Positions 33,934 through 42,581 of a stretch of DNA of 64,000 bases are shown here, piece by piece (position 1 is the first letter of the stretch; each line of letters opens with the position of its first letter). The notes beneath the pieces are model-generated. The model was not told where the DNA came from. It saw only the letters and a program-made list of their open reading frames with translations, and ran no database searches. This DNA is from Clostridiales bacterium UBA6114 (lineage in GTDB: Bacteria > Bacillota > Clostridia > Oscillospirales > Butyricicoccaceae). The stretch is from the NCBI GenBank assembly GCA_002423435.1, contig DIWE01000033.1, positions 1-64,000 of the forward strand, given 5' to 3'. The position numbers were made by a program, and so were the translations under genes.

Positions 33934-35247
33934 ATGGAGCGACTCAAGACAACCTTCTTAAATGTGCCCGTAAAAAATCCCCTGGCGCTGGGCGCCGGTC
34001 CCCTTTCGGGCACGATCGACATGATCAAGCGGGACATCGACGCCGGCTACGGCATCGTGATGACCAAGACGGCCTCGATGTTCGAATACTTCCACCGTTT
34101 CCCCCTCGCGCGTTATCACCTGGTCGATTATGAGTATGCGGACAGGGGCAGAGGCTACCTCGACTGGGTCTGGTTCCATAACGACCACAACTCCCCCCTC
34201 GGGCCGATTGAATTCGCCCGCGAGGTCGTCGCCGGAGTATCGGACTATGCCAAAAAAAATAACTGCCTGCTGGTCGGCACCTTCGCCGCCTCCACGGCGG
34301 ACGAGTGGATAAACGCCGCCGTCGAGTACGAAAAGGCGGGCGCCGGCGCCGTCGAGCTCAACTACTGCTGCCCCGGCGTGTCCGCCCTGTCGGACATCAT
34401 CAGAGACGGCGACGCGACCGCGAACTACGGCGACAAGCTGGCGGAAAATCCCGAGGCCACCTCGCTGATCACCTCCAAGGTGCGCGCCGCGATCAATATC
34501 CCGATCATCTGCAAGATCCCGCCCATCCTGCGCAGCAGGATCAAGGATACCGTGGCTTCGCTCAAAAAGGCGGGAGCCGACGCGGTGGAGCTGTACGCGA
34601 ACAACCACGGCATGCGGGTGAATATCGAGACCGCGCAGCCGGTCGGCTGGGGCTGCGCCGCGGTCAATACCTCCGGCCATCTGGTCGAGACGCTGCACGA
34701 CGTGGCCCAGGTCTCCCTCGAGAAAACCGGCATCGAGATCATGGCCGGGCGCGGCATGCGCAAGTGGAGCGACGCCGTCGAAATGCTGATGGCCGGCGCA
34801 CAGGCCGTGGAGGTCTGCACGGCCGCCTACGTATACGGCCCGGAGTACGCAAAGGAGCTTTTGGAGGGCATGAACGCCTTCATGGAGCGAAAGGGCTACC
34901 GGAGCATCGACGACTTGCGCGCAAAGGCGCTCGGCAAAATGCTGAAGTCCTCCGAGATCAAGGACAGGGTAAAGCCCCTGTACGCCAGGGTGAATCCGCA
35001 CCGCTGCGTCGGCTGTGGCCGCTGCTACGACTCCTGTGTCTACAACGCGGTGCGCATGGCATACAAAAATGGCACCGGCATGGCGAAAATCAGTAGGGAG
35101 CGATGCAACGGATGCGCGCTTTGCTCCCAGGTATGTCCGGCCAGGGCCATCGACATGGAGGAGCGCTCCCTCGAGGAGTATGTGCGCAGCCAGTACCACG
35201 CCCATCCCGGCTCGCCGGAGCTTGCATGGGCGTTAAAAGAAATCTGA
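33934..35247 (+). CDS. Dihydroorotate dehydrogenase-fold Fe-S flavoenzyme (PreA-like)
   Basis: The 437-residue protein has an FMN-binding TIM barrel: TTFLNVPVKNPLALGAGPLS at the start, then AVELNYCCPGVS, and a phosphate-binding end EIMAGRGMRKWSDAVEMLMA. The C-terminal ferredoxin domain (residues about 350-410) holds two clusters: CVGCGRCYDSC and CNGCALCSQVC. This is the architecture of PreA and dihydropyrimidine dehydrogenase C-terminal halves, which reduce or oxidise C=C bonds. No PreT partner is near. In this operon it probably reduces an unsaturated acid made by the dehydratases; that is an inference. Confidence 0.8.
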   Translation: MERLKTTFLNVPVKNPLALGAGPLSGTIDMIKRDIDAGYGIVMTKTASMFEYFHRFPLARYHLVDYEYADRGRGYLDWVWFHNDHNSPLGPIEFAREVVAGVSDYAKKNNCLLVGTFAASTADEWINAAVEYEKAGAGAVELNYCCPGVSALSDIIRDGDATANYGDKLAENPEATSLITSKVRAAINIPIICKIPPILRSRIKDTVASLKKAGADAVELYANNHGMRVNIETAQPVGWGCAAVNTSGHLVETLHDVAQVSLEKTGIEIMAGRGMRKWSDAVEMLMAGAQAVEVCTAAYVYGPEYAKELLEGMNAFMERKGYRSIDDLRAKALGKMLKSSEIKDRVKPLYARVNPHRCVGCGRCYDSCVYNAVRMAYKNGTGMAKISRERCNGCALCSQVCPARAIDMEERSLEEYVRSQYHAHPGSPELAWALKEI

Positions 35248-35408
35248 GGAAATACTGATTCATCCGGCGCGGGCGGATTTGCGAGAGATTTTTTGTCCCT
35301 GCAAGGCGGAAAAGGTGAGAATATCCGTTGATATTTAAGCCTTTGACAACGAAACAAGGGCGAAAAAGATCCGCAATGCCGCCGTGCCCGGATTAAATCA
35401 GTGTTTCC
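35248..35408. repeat. 161-bp palindromic MITE-like element
   Basis: The two ends are inverted copies: GGAAATACTGATTCATCCGG at the left, and the complement of CCGGATTAAATCAGTGTTTCC-like bases at the right. The match continues with gaps for about 45 bases. The centre holds GGCGGAAAAGG and AGCCTTTGACAACG. It begins immediately after the stop codon of the flavoenzyme gene and ends 22 bases before the next start. No protein is encoded, so it fits a non-autonomous insertion. Confidence 0.65.
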
Positions 35409-35430
35409 CTAAGCGAAAGGGAGATGCAAA

Positions 35431-36699
35431 TTGGGACTAACGGTTGCAGAAAAAATATTTCGGTCCAAGGGCGACAATCCGCATGCAAAGCCGGGCGACA
35501 TGGTGTTTTTATACCCCGAGGTGGCCATGATCCACGAGGGGGGAACCTTCGGCCTGCTTGACCCCATTTCTCAAATGGGGATCGAAAGGATTGTCGATTC
35601 CATCGAGGTGGTGGCGCTGCTCGACCACTTTGTGCCGGCGCCTACCGTGGCGTATGCCAATATGCACAAGGAGACCAGGGCGTTCGTCAAGAGGATGAAG
35701 ATCAGGGATTGGTATGAAATCGGGCGTGGCGGCATCTGCCACCAGATACTCCCCGAGCAGGGCCACGTGCGCCCCGGTGAGCTGATCGCCGGAACGGACG
35801 CCCATACCACCACCTACGGCGCGCTGGGGGCCTATCCGATCGGGGTCGGGTGGACGGATATGGCGGTGACGCTCGCCACCGGCAGGATGTGGGCCATCCT
35901 GCCGGAGAGCGTGAAGCTTATCTTAAACGGCAGGCTGCAGCCGGGCGTCAGCTCCAAGGATATCATCCTGTACCTTCTCAGGGAGTTCGGCGAGTCCTCC
36001 CTGACCTACAAATCGGTTGAAGTGGAGGGTCCCGGCCTCTCGACCCTGTCGGTGGACGAACGGATGACCATCTGCAACATGAGCTCGGAGATGGACGTAA
36101 AAACCATGATCATGAAGCCCGACCAGCAGGTGATGGACTATGTGTCCAGGCGAACCAACAAGCACTTTAATGCGGTCTGGGCCGACGGCGACGCCACCTA
36201 TTCCCGGATAACGGAGATCGACATCGGCAGGCTCGAGCCGCTGGTCGCCTGCCCCCACTCCCCAGGCAACGTACGGCCCCTTGCCGACATGGCAGGGACC
36301 AGGATCAACCAGGCCTATGTCGGCTCCTGCACCAACGGCCGCTTAGACGACCTCCGAGCGGCGTGGAATGTGCTAAAGGGCCATCAGGTTCATCCGGACG
36401 TGCGCATGATCGTCACTCCCGCCTCGCGGGAGATCTTCCTGCAGGCGCTGGAAGAGGGCCTTGTGAAGAACTTCATGGAGGCGGGAGCGGTCGTGACCAA
36501 TCCCAACTGCGGCGCCTGTATCGGCGGGCATATGGGGCTGCTTGCCGACGGCGAGGTCTGCGCAGCGACCAGCAACCGCAATTTCATCGGCAGGATGGGC
36601 AGCATCGAATCAGAAGTCTATTTACTTTCCCCGGCGGCGGCCGCGGCGGCGGCTATCACCGGTGCGCTGACCGATCCGCGCGAATTTATCAATTCTTAA
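35431..36699 (+). CDS. 3-isopropylmalate dehydratase/homoaconitase-type large subunit (LeuC-like)
   Basis: The 422-residue protein of the aconitase superfamily has the Fe-S cysteines in GSCTNGR and NPNCGACIGGH. It also has substrate-binding blocks ELIAGTDAHTTTYGALGA and GIGVGWTD-like residues. Length matches the short LeuC2/HacA class used in archaea and clostridia. The TTG start follows GGGAG. With the small subunit downstream it would isomerise a 2- or 3-hydroxyacid through dehydration and rehydration. Position next to TctABC suggests an imported tri- or dicarboxylate rather than leucine synthesis. Confidence 0.88.
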   Translation: MGLTVAEKIFRSKGDNPHAKPGDMVFLYPEVAMIHEGGTFGLLDPISQMGIERIVDSIEVVALLDHFVPAPTVAYANMHKETRAFVKRMKIRDWYEIGRGGICHQILPEQGHVRPGELIAGTDAHTTTYGALGAYPIGVGWTDMAVTLATGRMWAILPESVKLILNGRLQPGVSSKDIILYLLREFGESSLTYKSVEVEGPGLSTLSVDERMTICNMSSEMDVKTMIMKPDQQVMDYVSRRTNKHFNAVWADGDATYSRITEIDIGRLEPLVACPHSPGNVRPLADMAGTRINQAYVGSCTNGRLDDLRAAWNVLKGHQVHPDVRMIVTPASREIFLQALEEGLVKNFMEAGAVVTNPNCGACIGGHMGLLADGEVCAATSNRNFIGRMGSIESEVYLLSPAAAAAAAITGALTDPREFINS

Positions 36700-36724
36700 A
36701 AACTCAGGAAAGGAGGTGTCGCGC

Positions 36725-37222
36725 TTGGAAGGAAAAGCGTGGGTATTTGGAAACGACGTCAATACCGATAACATATCCCCCACCCGCTATGCGGGGGACG
36801 CCGTGATCGAGGACATGGCAAGGCACGTGTTCGCCGATGTGCGGCCCGAGTTCGCGCCCGGTTTTAAGCCCGGCGATATCGTATTCGGCGGGTACAATTT
36901 CGGATGCGGTTCGTTTCGGGAAATCGCGGTGCGCGGCTTTAAGGGGCTCAAGGTAGGGGCCATTGTGTGCAGGTCCTTTGCAAGGAGCTTTATCCGAAAC
37001 GCGGTCAATATGGGCGTGTGGCTGATCGACATCGGAGACGCCGAGTTCGAGGTGGCCGACGGCGATATCCTGGATGCGGACGTACATACCGGCACGGTTT
37101 ACAATAAGCGCACCGGGAAGTCCGTCCAGGGAAAGCCGTTTACCGGCGTGGCGGCCGGCATCGCAGAGGCCGGCGGAGCGCCCGTCTATTTTAAACCCAT
37201 GGTAAAATACCCGGCAAAATAG
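36725..37222 (+). CDS. 3-isopropylmalate dehydratase/homoaconitase-type small subunit (LeuD-like)
   Basis: The 165-residue swivel-domain protein begins GKAWVFGNDVNTDNISPTRY and contains FGGYNFGCGSFREIAVRGFK, where the GCGS loop binds substrate. The TTG at 36725 has AAAGGAGG eight bases upstream and is better than the GTG at 36716, which is inside the ribosome binding site. It forms a heterodimer with the preceding large subunit. Confidence 0.88.
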   Translation: MEGKAWVFGNDVNTDNISPTRYAGDAVIEDMARHVFADVRPEFAPGFKPGDIVFGGYNFGCGSFREIAVRGFKGLKVGAIVCRSFARSFIRNAVNMGVWLIDIGDAEFEVADGDILDADVHTGTVYNKRTGKSVQGKPFTGVAAGIAEAGGAPVYFKPMVKYPAK

Positions 37223-37287
37223 CCGGAACCCGGCATTATAAAAAAGCGGGCCGCATGCGGCGGCCGCGAATCTGGAAGGAGCTTTTT

Positions 37288-37950
37288 ATGATCAGCAAGG
37301 AGCTACAGGCAAAAATCGACGAACTGAAAACCTATAACACCCCCAACGTCTCCGACGCGCTCGACAAGCTCGGCATCAGCGGCCAGGCTTACGGCATCAA
37401 GCCGCTGCAATTCGGCACCAGGGCGGTCGGCCCGGTCTTCACCGTAAAATACCTGCCCGCCGGCCTTGTCAAAACGGGCGCAGGCCAGTATTTGGACGAC
37501 GTCCCGGAGGGTTATGTCGTCGTGCTCGACAACGAGGGCAGAACCGACTGCACCTCCTGGGGCGACATCATGACCAAGGTCGCCATACGAAACAAGGTGG
37601 CCGGCACCGTTATAAACGGCGTCTGCCGGGATGTCGACGTCATCCTCGGCCTCAAATACCCCATGTTCAGTAAGGGCTATTACATGCGCACCGGCAAGGA
37701 CAGATCGGCCCAGGCCGCCGTCAACGTGCCGGTTTCGGTCGGCGGCTGCGCCGTGTATCCGGAGGATATCGCCGTTGCCGACGAGAGCGGCGTCATCTTC
37801 GTCCCTGTCAGCAAGCTCGACCAAGTCCTCGAGCTGATCCGGAACGTGTATGCGGCGGAGGAAAAGATCGAGGAGGCCGTAAACAACGGAATGCGCCTCG
37901 ACGAGGCGCGAAGGATATTTAAGTACGACGAGCTAAACCGTAAAAGCTAG
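37288..37950 (+). CDS. RraA-fold protein 1 (HMG aldolase / oxaloacetate decarboxylase family)
   Basis: The 221-residue protein has the family blocks NTPNVSDALDKLGISGQAYG, GDIMTKVAIRNKVAGTVING and GVCRDVDVI with the metal-site RD. RraA-fold enzymes of this kind cleave 4-hydroxy-4-methyl-2-oxoglutarate or 4-carboxy-4-hydroxy-2-oxoadipate, or decarboxylate oxaloacetate. The ATG at 37288 follows GGAAGGAGC. It is the first of three paralogues in a row. RNase E inhibition (the RraA name) is not expected here. Confidence 0.83.
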   Translation: MISKELQAKIDELKTYNTPNVSDALDKLGISGQAYGIKPLQFGTRAVGPVFTVKYLPAGLVKTGAGQYLDDVPEGYVVVLDNEGRTDCTSWGDIMTKVAIRNKVAGTVINGVCRDVDVILGLKYPMFSKGYYMRTGKDRSAQAAVNVPVSVGGCAVYPEDIAVADESGVIFVPVSKLDQVLELIRNVYAAEEKIEEAVNNGMRLDEARRIFKYDELNRKS

Positions 37951-37957
37951 CGCTTAT

Positions 37958-37997
37958 CCCCGAAACCGGCGCCGCCTTCGGCTGCGCCGGTTTCGGG
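37958..37997 (+). repeat. Strong stem-loop between RraA paralogues 1 and 2
   Basis: CCCGAAACCGGCGC and GCGCCGGTTTCGGG form a 14-bp stem around a CGCCTTCGGCT-type loop. There is no T-run, so it is more likely an mRNA processing or stability element than a terminator. Confidence 0.6.
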
Positions 37998-38051
37998 AGG
38001 AACGCTTGTGGTAGTTTTATACGTTGGACGCAGTGAAAGGAATGGTCAAAT

Positions 38052-38729
38052 ATGTCAAATATCGGCTTTCGGATAAGGCCCGACTTTCAGCGGCCGGACC
38101 GGCGGCTCATCGAGGCCTTTGAAGGGCTTCCGGTCGCCAATATCGCCGACTGCATGAACCGGATCTCCTGCATTGCCCCGCCCATTCGCCCCTTCAACAA
38201 GGCGAAGCTTCTGGGCTGCGCGCTGACGGTGAGAAGCACGGGCGGCGACAACCTGCTTTTCCACAAGGCGCTGGACCTTGCAAAGCCGGGAGACGTCATT
38301 GTCGTCGCGGACGGCGGCACCGACCGGCGCTCCTGCTGCGGCGAAATCATGGTCCAGTACGCGATTTCAAAGGGTCTCGCGGGCTTCGTGGTCGACGCCT
38401 GCATCCGCGACTCAGACGCCATCGCCGAGCTTGATTTCCCCGTCTACGCCAGGGGCGTGACGCCCAACGGTCCGTATAAAAACGGACCCGGAGAGATCAA
38501 TTTCCCGGTTTCGCTCTGCGGCATCGTCATCTGCCCGGGCGACATCCTGATCGGCGACGGCGACGGGGTTGCCGTCGTAAAGCCGGAGGACGCCGGAGAG
38601 CTTGCCGCCGTGACAAGGAAGGTATTTGAAAAGGAGACGAAGTTCTTAGAGGACATCGCCGCCGGCCGGGGTCTTAACAGAAGCTGGGTCGACCGGATGC
38701 TTACCGAAAAGGGCTGCGAGCTTGTCTGA
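38052..38729 (+). CDS. RraA-fold protein 2 (HMG aldolase / oxaloacetate decarboxylase family)
   Basis: The 225-residue protein has VANIADCMNRISCIAPPIRP, GDVIVVADGGTDRRSCCGEI, GFVVDACIRDSDAIAELDFP and VCPGD-like GIVICPGDILIGDGDGVAVV. The RD pair and following acid residues form the usual Mg site. Divergence from paralogue 1 is large, so the three copies probably differ in substrate or form a hetero-oligomer. GTGAAAGGAATGGTC precedes the ATG. Confidence 0.83.
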   Translation: MSNIGFRIRPDFQRPDRRLIEAFEGLPVANIADCMNRISCIAPPIRPFNKAKLLGCALTVRSTGGDNLLFHKALDLAKPGDVIVVADGGTDRRSCCGEIMVQYAISKGLAGFVVDACIRDSDAIAELDFPVYARGVTPNGPYKNGPGEINFPVSLCGIVICPGDILIGDGDGVAVVKPEDAGELAAVTRKVFEKETKFLEDIAAGRGLNRSWVDRMLTEKGCELV

Positions 38730-38790
38730 CGGCAGCCGGCTTCACTGCAGGCCGCCCGATAAGATCCATCATGAAGAAGGAGAATACAGC

Positions 38791-39489
38791 ATGAGCGAAC
38801 ATGAATACAAGTACCTGGAAAAAAGACCGCCAAAGGAAATCATCGAACAATTCTATCAGGTATCCACCTGCATGGTGTCGGACGCGCTGGACAAACTGGG
38901 ACTGCCCGCCGGCATCTACGGTATCGGCCCGATGCATGCAAGGTGCAGAAAGATCGTCGGGCCGGCGATCACCATGAAGATCATCCCTCACGGCACCTAT
39001 AACCCTCCCGGACACATGGGCTCCGACCCGATGTACGTCGCGAAGCCCGGCGACGTACTGGTCTACGACAACGCGGGGCGCCCTGGTGAAAACTGCTGGG
39101 GCGATATCGTGACCTGGTCCGCCATGCAGAGCGGCGTGATCGGCACCATCGCCGACGGCGCCGTCCGGGACATGGAGGAAGTCGAGGAGATCGGCTATCC
39201 CGTGTTCGCCCGCAGCCGCACCCCCCTGACTGCCAGGGGCCGCACAGTGCAGGCCGACTACAACTGCGTGGTGGGCATCGGCGGCGTCCAGTGCTGCCCG
39301 GGCGATCTGGTCATGGCCGATGCAAGTGGCGTGTGCGTCGTCCCCATCGACAGGGTGGAGGAGGTGCTTAAAGCCGCCCTGGAAATCCGGGACAAGGAAG
39401 CCGCGATGATCGCGGAGATCAGAAAGGGCACCTCCTTTCTCGAGGTGGACAAAAAGTCCGGCTACGATAAATTCCTGACCAGGAAATAA
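38791..39489 (+). CDS. RraA-fold protein 3 (HMG aldolase / oxaloacetate decarboxylase family)
   Basis: The 232-residue protein starts at the ATG at 38791 behind GAAGGAG. Family blocks: VSTCMVSDALDKLGLPAGIY, CWGDIVTWSAMQSGVIGTIA, GAVRDMEEVEEIGYPVFARS and CCPGDLVMADASGVCVVPID. It resembles paralogue 1 more than paralogue 2 at the N terminus (SDALDKLG). It is followed by the aconitase X genes. Confidence 0.83.
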   Translation: MSEHEYKYLEKRPPKEIIEQFYQVSTCMVSDALDKLGLPAGIYGIGPMHARCRKIVGPAITMKIIPHGTYNPPGHMGSDPMYVAKPGDVLVYDNAGRPGENCWGDIVTWSAMQSGVIGTIADGAVRDMEEVEEIGYPVFARSRTPLTARGRTVQADYNCVVGIGGVQCCPGDLVMADASGVCVVPIDRVEEVLKAALEIRDKEAAMIAEIRKGTSFLEVDKKSGYDKFLTRK

Positions 39490-39536
39490 GGCGGCGCCCC
39501 GTTTATCTTTATGCGAAAAGGAGGATGGAAGGAAGA

Positions 39537-40790
39537 ATGAGCCTGAAACTGACGCCCTATGAGCGGGAAATGCTCGACGGCAAGCACGGATGGCCGAAGC
39601 AGAAGGGTATGGAGATTCTTTTCCAGATGGGCGAGCTGTATGAAGCGGAGAGGATGCTCCCGGTCAGAAACGTACATATGGTCAACGCGTCGGTCTATCT
39701 CGCGGGCAGTGCCGCCGTCAAGCTGGCGGAAAAGATGCTCTCGATGGGCGCGAAATTCGTCACCGATACCACCTTAAATCCCGCGTCGGTCGATCTGGAC
39801 TGCTGGAGGGAATACGGCTTTACCGAGAATGTCTACCGGCAGCAGCGGCATCTGACCGATCTCTTCTGCGAAATGGGCGCGATCCCGGTCCACTGCTGCT
39901 CGCCCTATCTGGTCGGACAGGTGCCGCGCTTCGGCGAGCACTGCTGCTGGGGCGAATCGTCCGCCGTCATCTATGCAAACTCGGTGCTCGGCGCGCGCAC
40001 CAACCGAAACGGCGGCCCCGCGGCGCTGGCCGCCTCGCTGACCGGCGTGGTGCCCGCCTACGGGTATCATCTGGATGAAAACCGCCGCGGGCAGATCCTC
40101 GTCGAGGTGGAAGCCGGACTTAAGGAGGTCTCCGACTACGGCATTTTAGGTTTCTTTGTGGGCGAGCTTGTGAGCGACGGCGTGCCCGTCTTCACCGGGC
40201 TGCCCTCGGACGTATCCAACGACGCGCTCAAACAGCTCGGCTCCGCGCTCGCGACAACGGGCGCGGTCGCGCTGTTCCACGTGGCGGGCGTGACGCCCGA
40301 GGCTCCGACGCTTGATGCGGCCTTCGGCTTAAGTAAGCCGTCGCGCACGATCAGGGTCACCGACAGGGAGCTTGCGCAAACCGCCGAAAAGCTGAAGGCG
40401 GGCCTGAAGGATGGTTTCGACATTGTGTACATCGGTTGTCCGCACGCCTCCATTCAGGAAATCGGAGAGGTCGCGCGGCTGATCGAGGGCAAAAGGATCA
40501 AACAGGGCATGGAGCTCTGGGTGCAGACCGGCCAGCCGATCAAGGCGCTGGCGGACCGATGCGGATATCTGAAAACCATCGAAGCCGCAGGCGCCTGGAT
40601 TGTCGGCGACACCTGCCCCTCCCACTGCCTGCTGCCCGAGCTCCGGGAGGTTAAGAGCTACCGCGCCATGGCCACAAATTCCCCCAAAATGGCCCATTAC
40701 GGCTGGGATATGGGAAAGCTGCCCACGGCGGTGTACGGGGTCAGAGAGTGCGTGGAGATTGCCTTAAACGGCGGAATACAGGAGGATTAA
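39537..40790 (+). CDS. Aconitase X large (catalytic) subunit
   Basis: The 417-residue protein has the AcnX pattern: LTPYEREMLDGKHGWPKQKG at the N terminus, the conserved tract CCSPYLVGQVPRFGEHCCWG with ESSAVIYANSVLGARTNRNG, and the C-terminal VGDTCPSHCLLPE. AcnX members bind an Fe-S cluster and dehydrate mevalonate-5-phosphate (archaea) or cis-3-hydroxyproline (bacteria); others are uncharacterised. ATG at 39537 follows GGAAGGAAG. With the small subunit and the LeuCD-like pair, this operon has two separate dehydratases. Confidence 0.85.
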   Translation: MSLKLTPYEREMLDGKHGWPKQKGMEILFQMGELYEAERMLPVRNVHMVNASVYLAGSAAVKLAEKMLSMGAKFVTDTTLNPASVDLDCWREYGFTENVYRQQRHLTDLFCEMGAIPVHCCSPYLVGQVPRFGEHCCWGESSAVIYANSVLGARTNRNGGPAALAASLTGVVPAYGYHLDENRRGQILVEVEAGLKEVSDYGILGFFVGELVSDGVPVFTGLPSDVSNDALKQLGSALATTGAVALFHVAGVTPEAPTLDAAFGLSKPSRTIRVTDRELAQTAEKLKAGLKDGFDIVYIGCPHASIQEIGEVARLIEGKRIKQGMELWVQTGQPIKALADRCGYLKTIEAAGAWIVGDTCPSHCLLPELREVKSYRAMATNSPKMAHYGWDMGKLPTAVYGVRECVEIALNGGIQED

Positions 40791-40794
40791 GGCC

Positions 40795-41205
40795 TTGGAA
40801 TTTGAATTAAAGGGCAGAACGGTCGTCAAGGGCAGGGCCGGCGGCTGCGCGCTTGTGGCCGACAGAACGGTCGGCTTTGTCGGCGGTATCGATACGGCGA
40901 CCGGCGAGTTCATCGAGCACGGCCATCCGCTGTATCGGGAGAACATCCGGGGCAAGGTGCTTGTCTACCCCACCGGAAAGGGCTCGACGGGCGGCGCCTA
41001 TATCCTGTACGAGGCAGCCTGCAACGGCGTGGGCCCGGCGGCGATTATCAACCGCAGGATCGAGCAGGTCACGGCGGTCGGCGCGATTCTGGCGGAGATT
41101 CCCGCGGTGGACAGCGTGGAGCCCGACCCGGTTTCGGCGATTAAGACCGGCGATTACGTCGAGGTGGACGCGACCGCGGGAATCATCCGGGTCACCCGAA
41201 AGTAG
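40795..41205 (+). CDS. Aconitase X small subunit (DUF126 swivel domain)
   Basis: The 136-residue protein has GRAGGCALVADRTVGFVGGI and GKGSTGGAYILYEAACNGVG, the usual swivel-domain blocks of AcnX. TTG start at 40795 follows AGGAGG, four bases after the large-subunit stop. Fused AcnX proteins exist, but here the subunits are split. It is the last gene of the operon, followed by a strong terminator. Confidence 0.87.
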   Translation: MEFELKGRTVVKGRAGGCALVADRTVGFVGGIDTATGEFIEHGHPLYRENIRGKVLVYPTGKGSTGGAYILYEAACNGVGPAAIINRRIEQVTAVGAILAEIPAVDSVEPDPVSAIKTGDYVEVDATAGIIRVTRK

Positions 41206-41253
41206 CGGGCGTCCCGCGCGGTGCCTGCAATCCCGTCAGACGAAAAGGCAGAG

Positions 41254-41290
41254 GGCGCGGACCGGCCGTATGGGCCGGTCCGCGCCTTTT
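41254..41290 (+). terminator. Terminator of the tct-leuCD-rraA-acnX operon
   Basis: GGCGCGGACCGGCC and GGCCGGTCCGCGCC form a perfect 14-bp stem with loop GTATG-like bases, followed by TTTT. It separates the plus-strand operon from the convergent glycan cluster. Confidence 0.85.
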
Positions 41291-41319
41291 CTGCATGATA
41301 CGGGCAAAAGCATGGCGCC

Positions 41320-42579
41320 TCACTCGCCATTCCAGTCCTCGGCATCCTTTGAAACGGAATAGTAGTATCGGTTTATTTGCTCCGTGTCGTCGGGGTCGAT
41401 GTTGTGCGCGGCGAGCAGGGCTTTTAAGAAAATCTCCTCGTCCGCCGCCGTGAAAATCAGCTGCCCGCCGTCCTTGAGCATGCGTGTGACGCCCCTGTAA
41501 AACCAGTTAATATCCGGGATGTTTCGGGACTCGGACTCCACGATAATATAATCGAACGTCCGGTCGGGATAAAGGCCCGTGCAGTTTAAGTCCCATCGGT
41601 ACTCGCAGCGCTCGCAGATCGTTTTCAGATCGGGCAGGTTGTGTTCCGCCTGCGAAATATAGTAGAGCTTTACGTCGTCGACTCCCCTTTCCCGCAGCTT
41701 GTTTTTAAGCTGCAGCAGGGTCGCCCCGCACGAAATTCCGATGCCGAGGATATTGATGCCGCCCTTTTTATTCAGGTCGGCGAGCGTCAGAACGTTAAAA
41801 TCGACCGCGCAGACGCTCCACACGTCGACCCCGAATTTCTTTTGAAAAAGCTTTCTGTTTTTTGTAAAAATGTCGTGCTTCTTATATTCGGGGTCAAAGG
41901 TCACCGAGCCGAAATGATGGATAAAGGTGTCCCCCGCCAAAATCAGCCGGTAGCCCGCCCGTCTGACCCGAAAGCTCAGCGCGTCGTCGTCGAAGCCGCC
42001 GGGGTTAAAGTCCTCGTCAAAGCCGCCGAATGCCTTTTGGATATCCGTCCGGATCAGGCAGGCATATGTCACAAGCCGCAGGCGGTCCTGCCATTTTAGC
42101 GGATTGCTTATATTGTAGTTTTTCGCGATCAGCTGCATCTGGTTTAGGTCCTCATAGCCCAGGTTCACCTGCTGATAGTTCGACGCGCAGTTGCAGACCG
42201 GGACGACCATCCCGATTTTCTCGTCCGACTCGGCGCAGATCAGCAGATTGTCGAGCCAGTTCGCGGTAAGAACCAGATCGTTGCTCACGTTTATCGTATA
42301 CTTGCCCTCGGCCATTCGGAAGCCGTGGTTTATTGCCGAGTCGACGCCCATATTTTCGTCGAAGCTGATCTTTTTCTTGTTCGGGAGCGACTGGAAATAC
42401 TCCTTCGTCCCGTCCGTTGAGCCGTTGTTGATCGTGATCAGCTCGAAATCGATATGGGAGGTATATTTGTAAAGGCTTTCAATGCATTGCCTCGTGTAAT
42501 CGAGATGATTGTATGCGAGCACCACGATGCTGACCAGCGGGGAATGCTTTTTTCTTGGCGCTTTTTTTTGGTCTTCCAT
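41320..42579 (-). CDS. Glycosyltransferase family 2 with C-terminal methyltransferase-like domain
   Basis: The 419-residue protein begins with a GT2 domain: VSIVVLAYNHLDYTRQCIES, INNGSTDGTKEYF, SNDLVLTANWLDNLL and the acceptor-side DDDALSFRVRRAGYRLIL followed by HHFGS. Residues about 285-400 look like a Rossmann domain (INILGIGISCGATLLQLKNK, DYIIVESES, RMLKDGGQLIF), as in SAM-dependent methyltransferases. The key Gly-rich loop is imperfect, so activity is uncertain. It is the most downstream gene of the minus-strand deoxysugar cluster and probably transfers one of the sugars made there. Confidence 0.82.
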   Translation of the reverse strand: MEDQKKAPRKKHSPLVSIVVLAYNHLDYTRQCIESLYKYTSHIDFELITINNGSTDGTKEYFQSLPNKKKISFDENMGVDSAINHGFRMAEGKYTINVSNDLVLTANWLDNLLICAESDEKIGMVVPVCNCASNYQQVNLGYEDLNQMQLIAKNYNISNPLKWQDRLRLVTYACLIRTDIQKAFGGFDEDFNPGGFDDDALSFRVRRAGYRLILAGDTFIHHFGSVTFDPEYKKHDIFTKNRKLFQKKFGVDVWSVCAVDFNVLTLADLNKKGGINILGIGISCGATLLQLKNKLRERGVDDVKLYYISQAEHNLPDLKTICERCEYRWDLNCTGLYPDRTFDYIIVESESRNIPDINWFYRGVTRMLKDGGQLIFTAADEEIFLKALLAAHNIDPDDTEQINRYYYSVSKDAEDWNGE

Positions 42580-42581
42580 TT

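Noticed and set aside
33958..35205. 415-codon minus-strand frame
   Set aside because: Antisense to the PreA-like flavoenzyme with two intact ferredoxin motifs; the translation shows no motif.
35431..37222. Leucine biosynthesis leuCD
   Set aside because: No leuA is near, and the genes sit between a tricarboxylate transporter and RraA/aconitase X genes.
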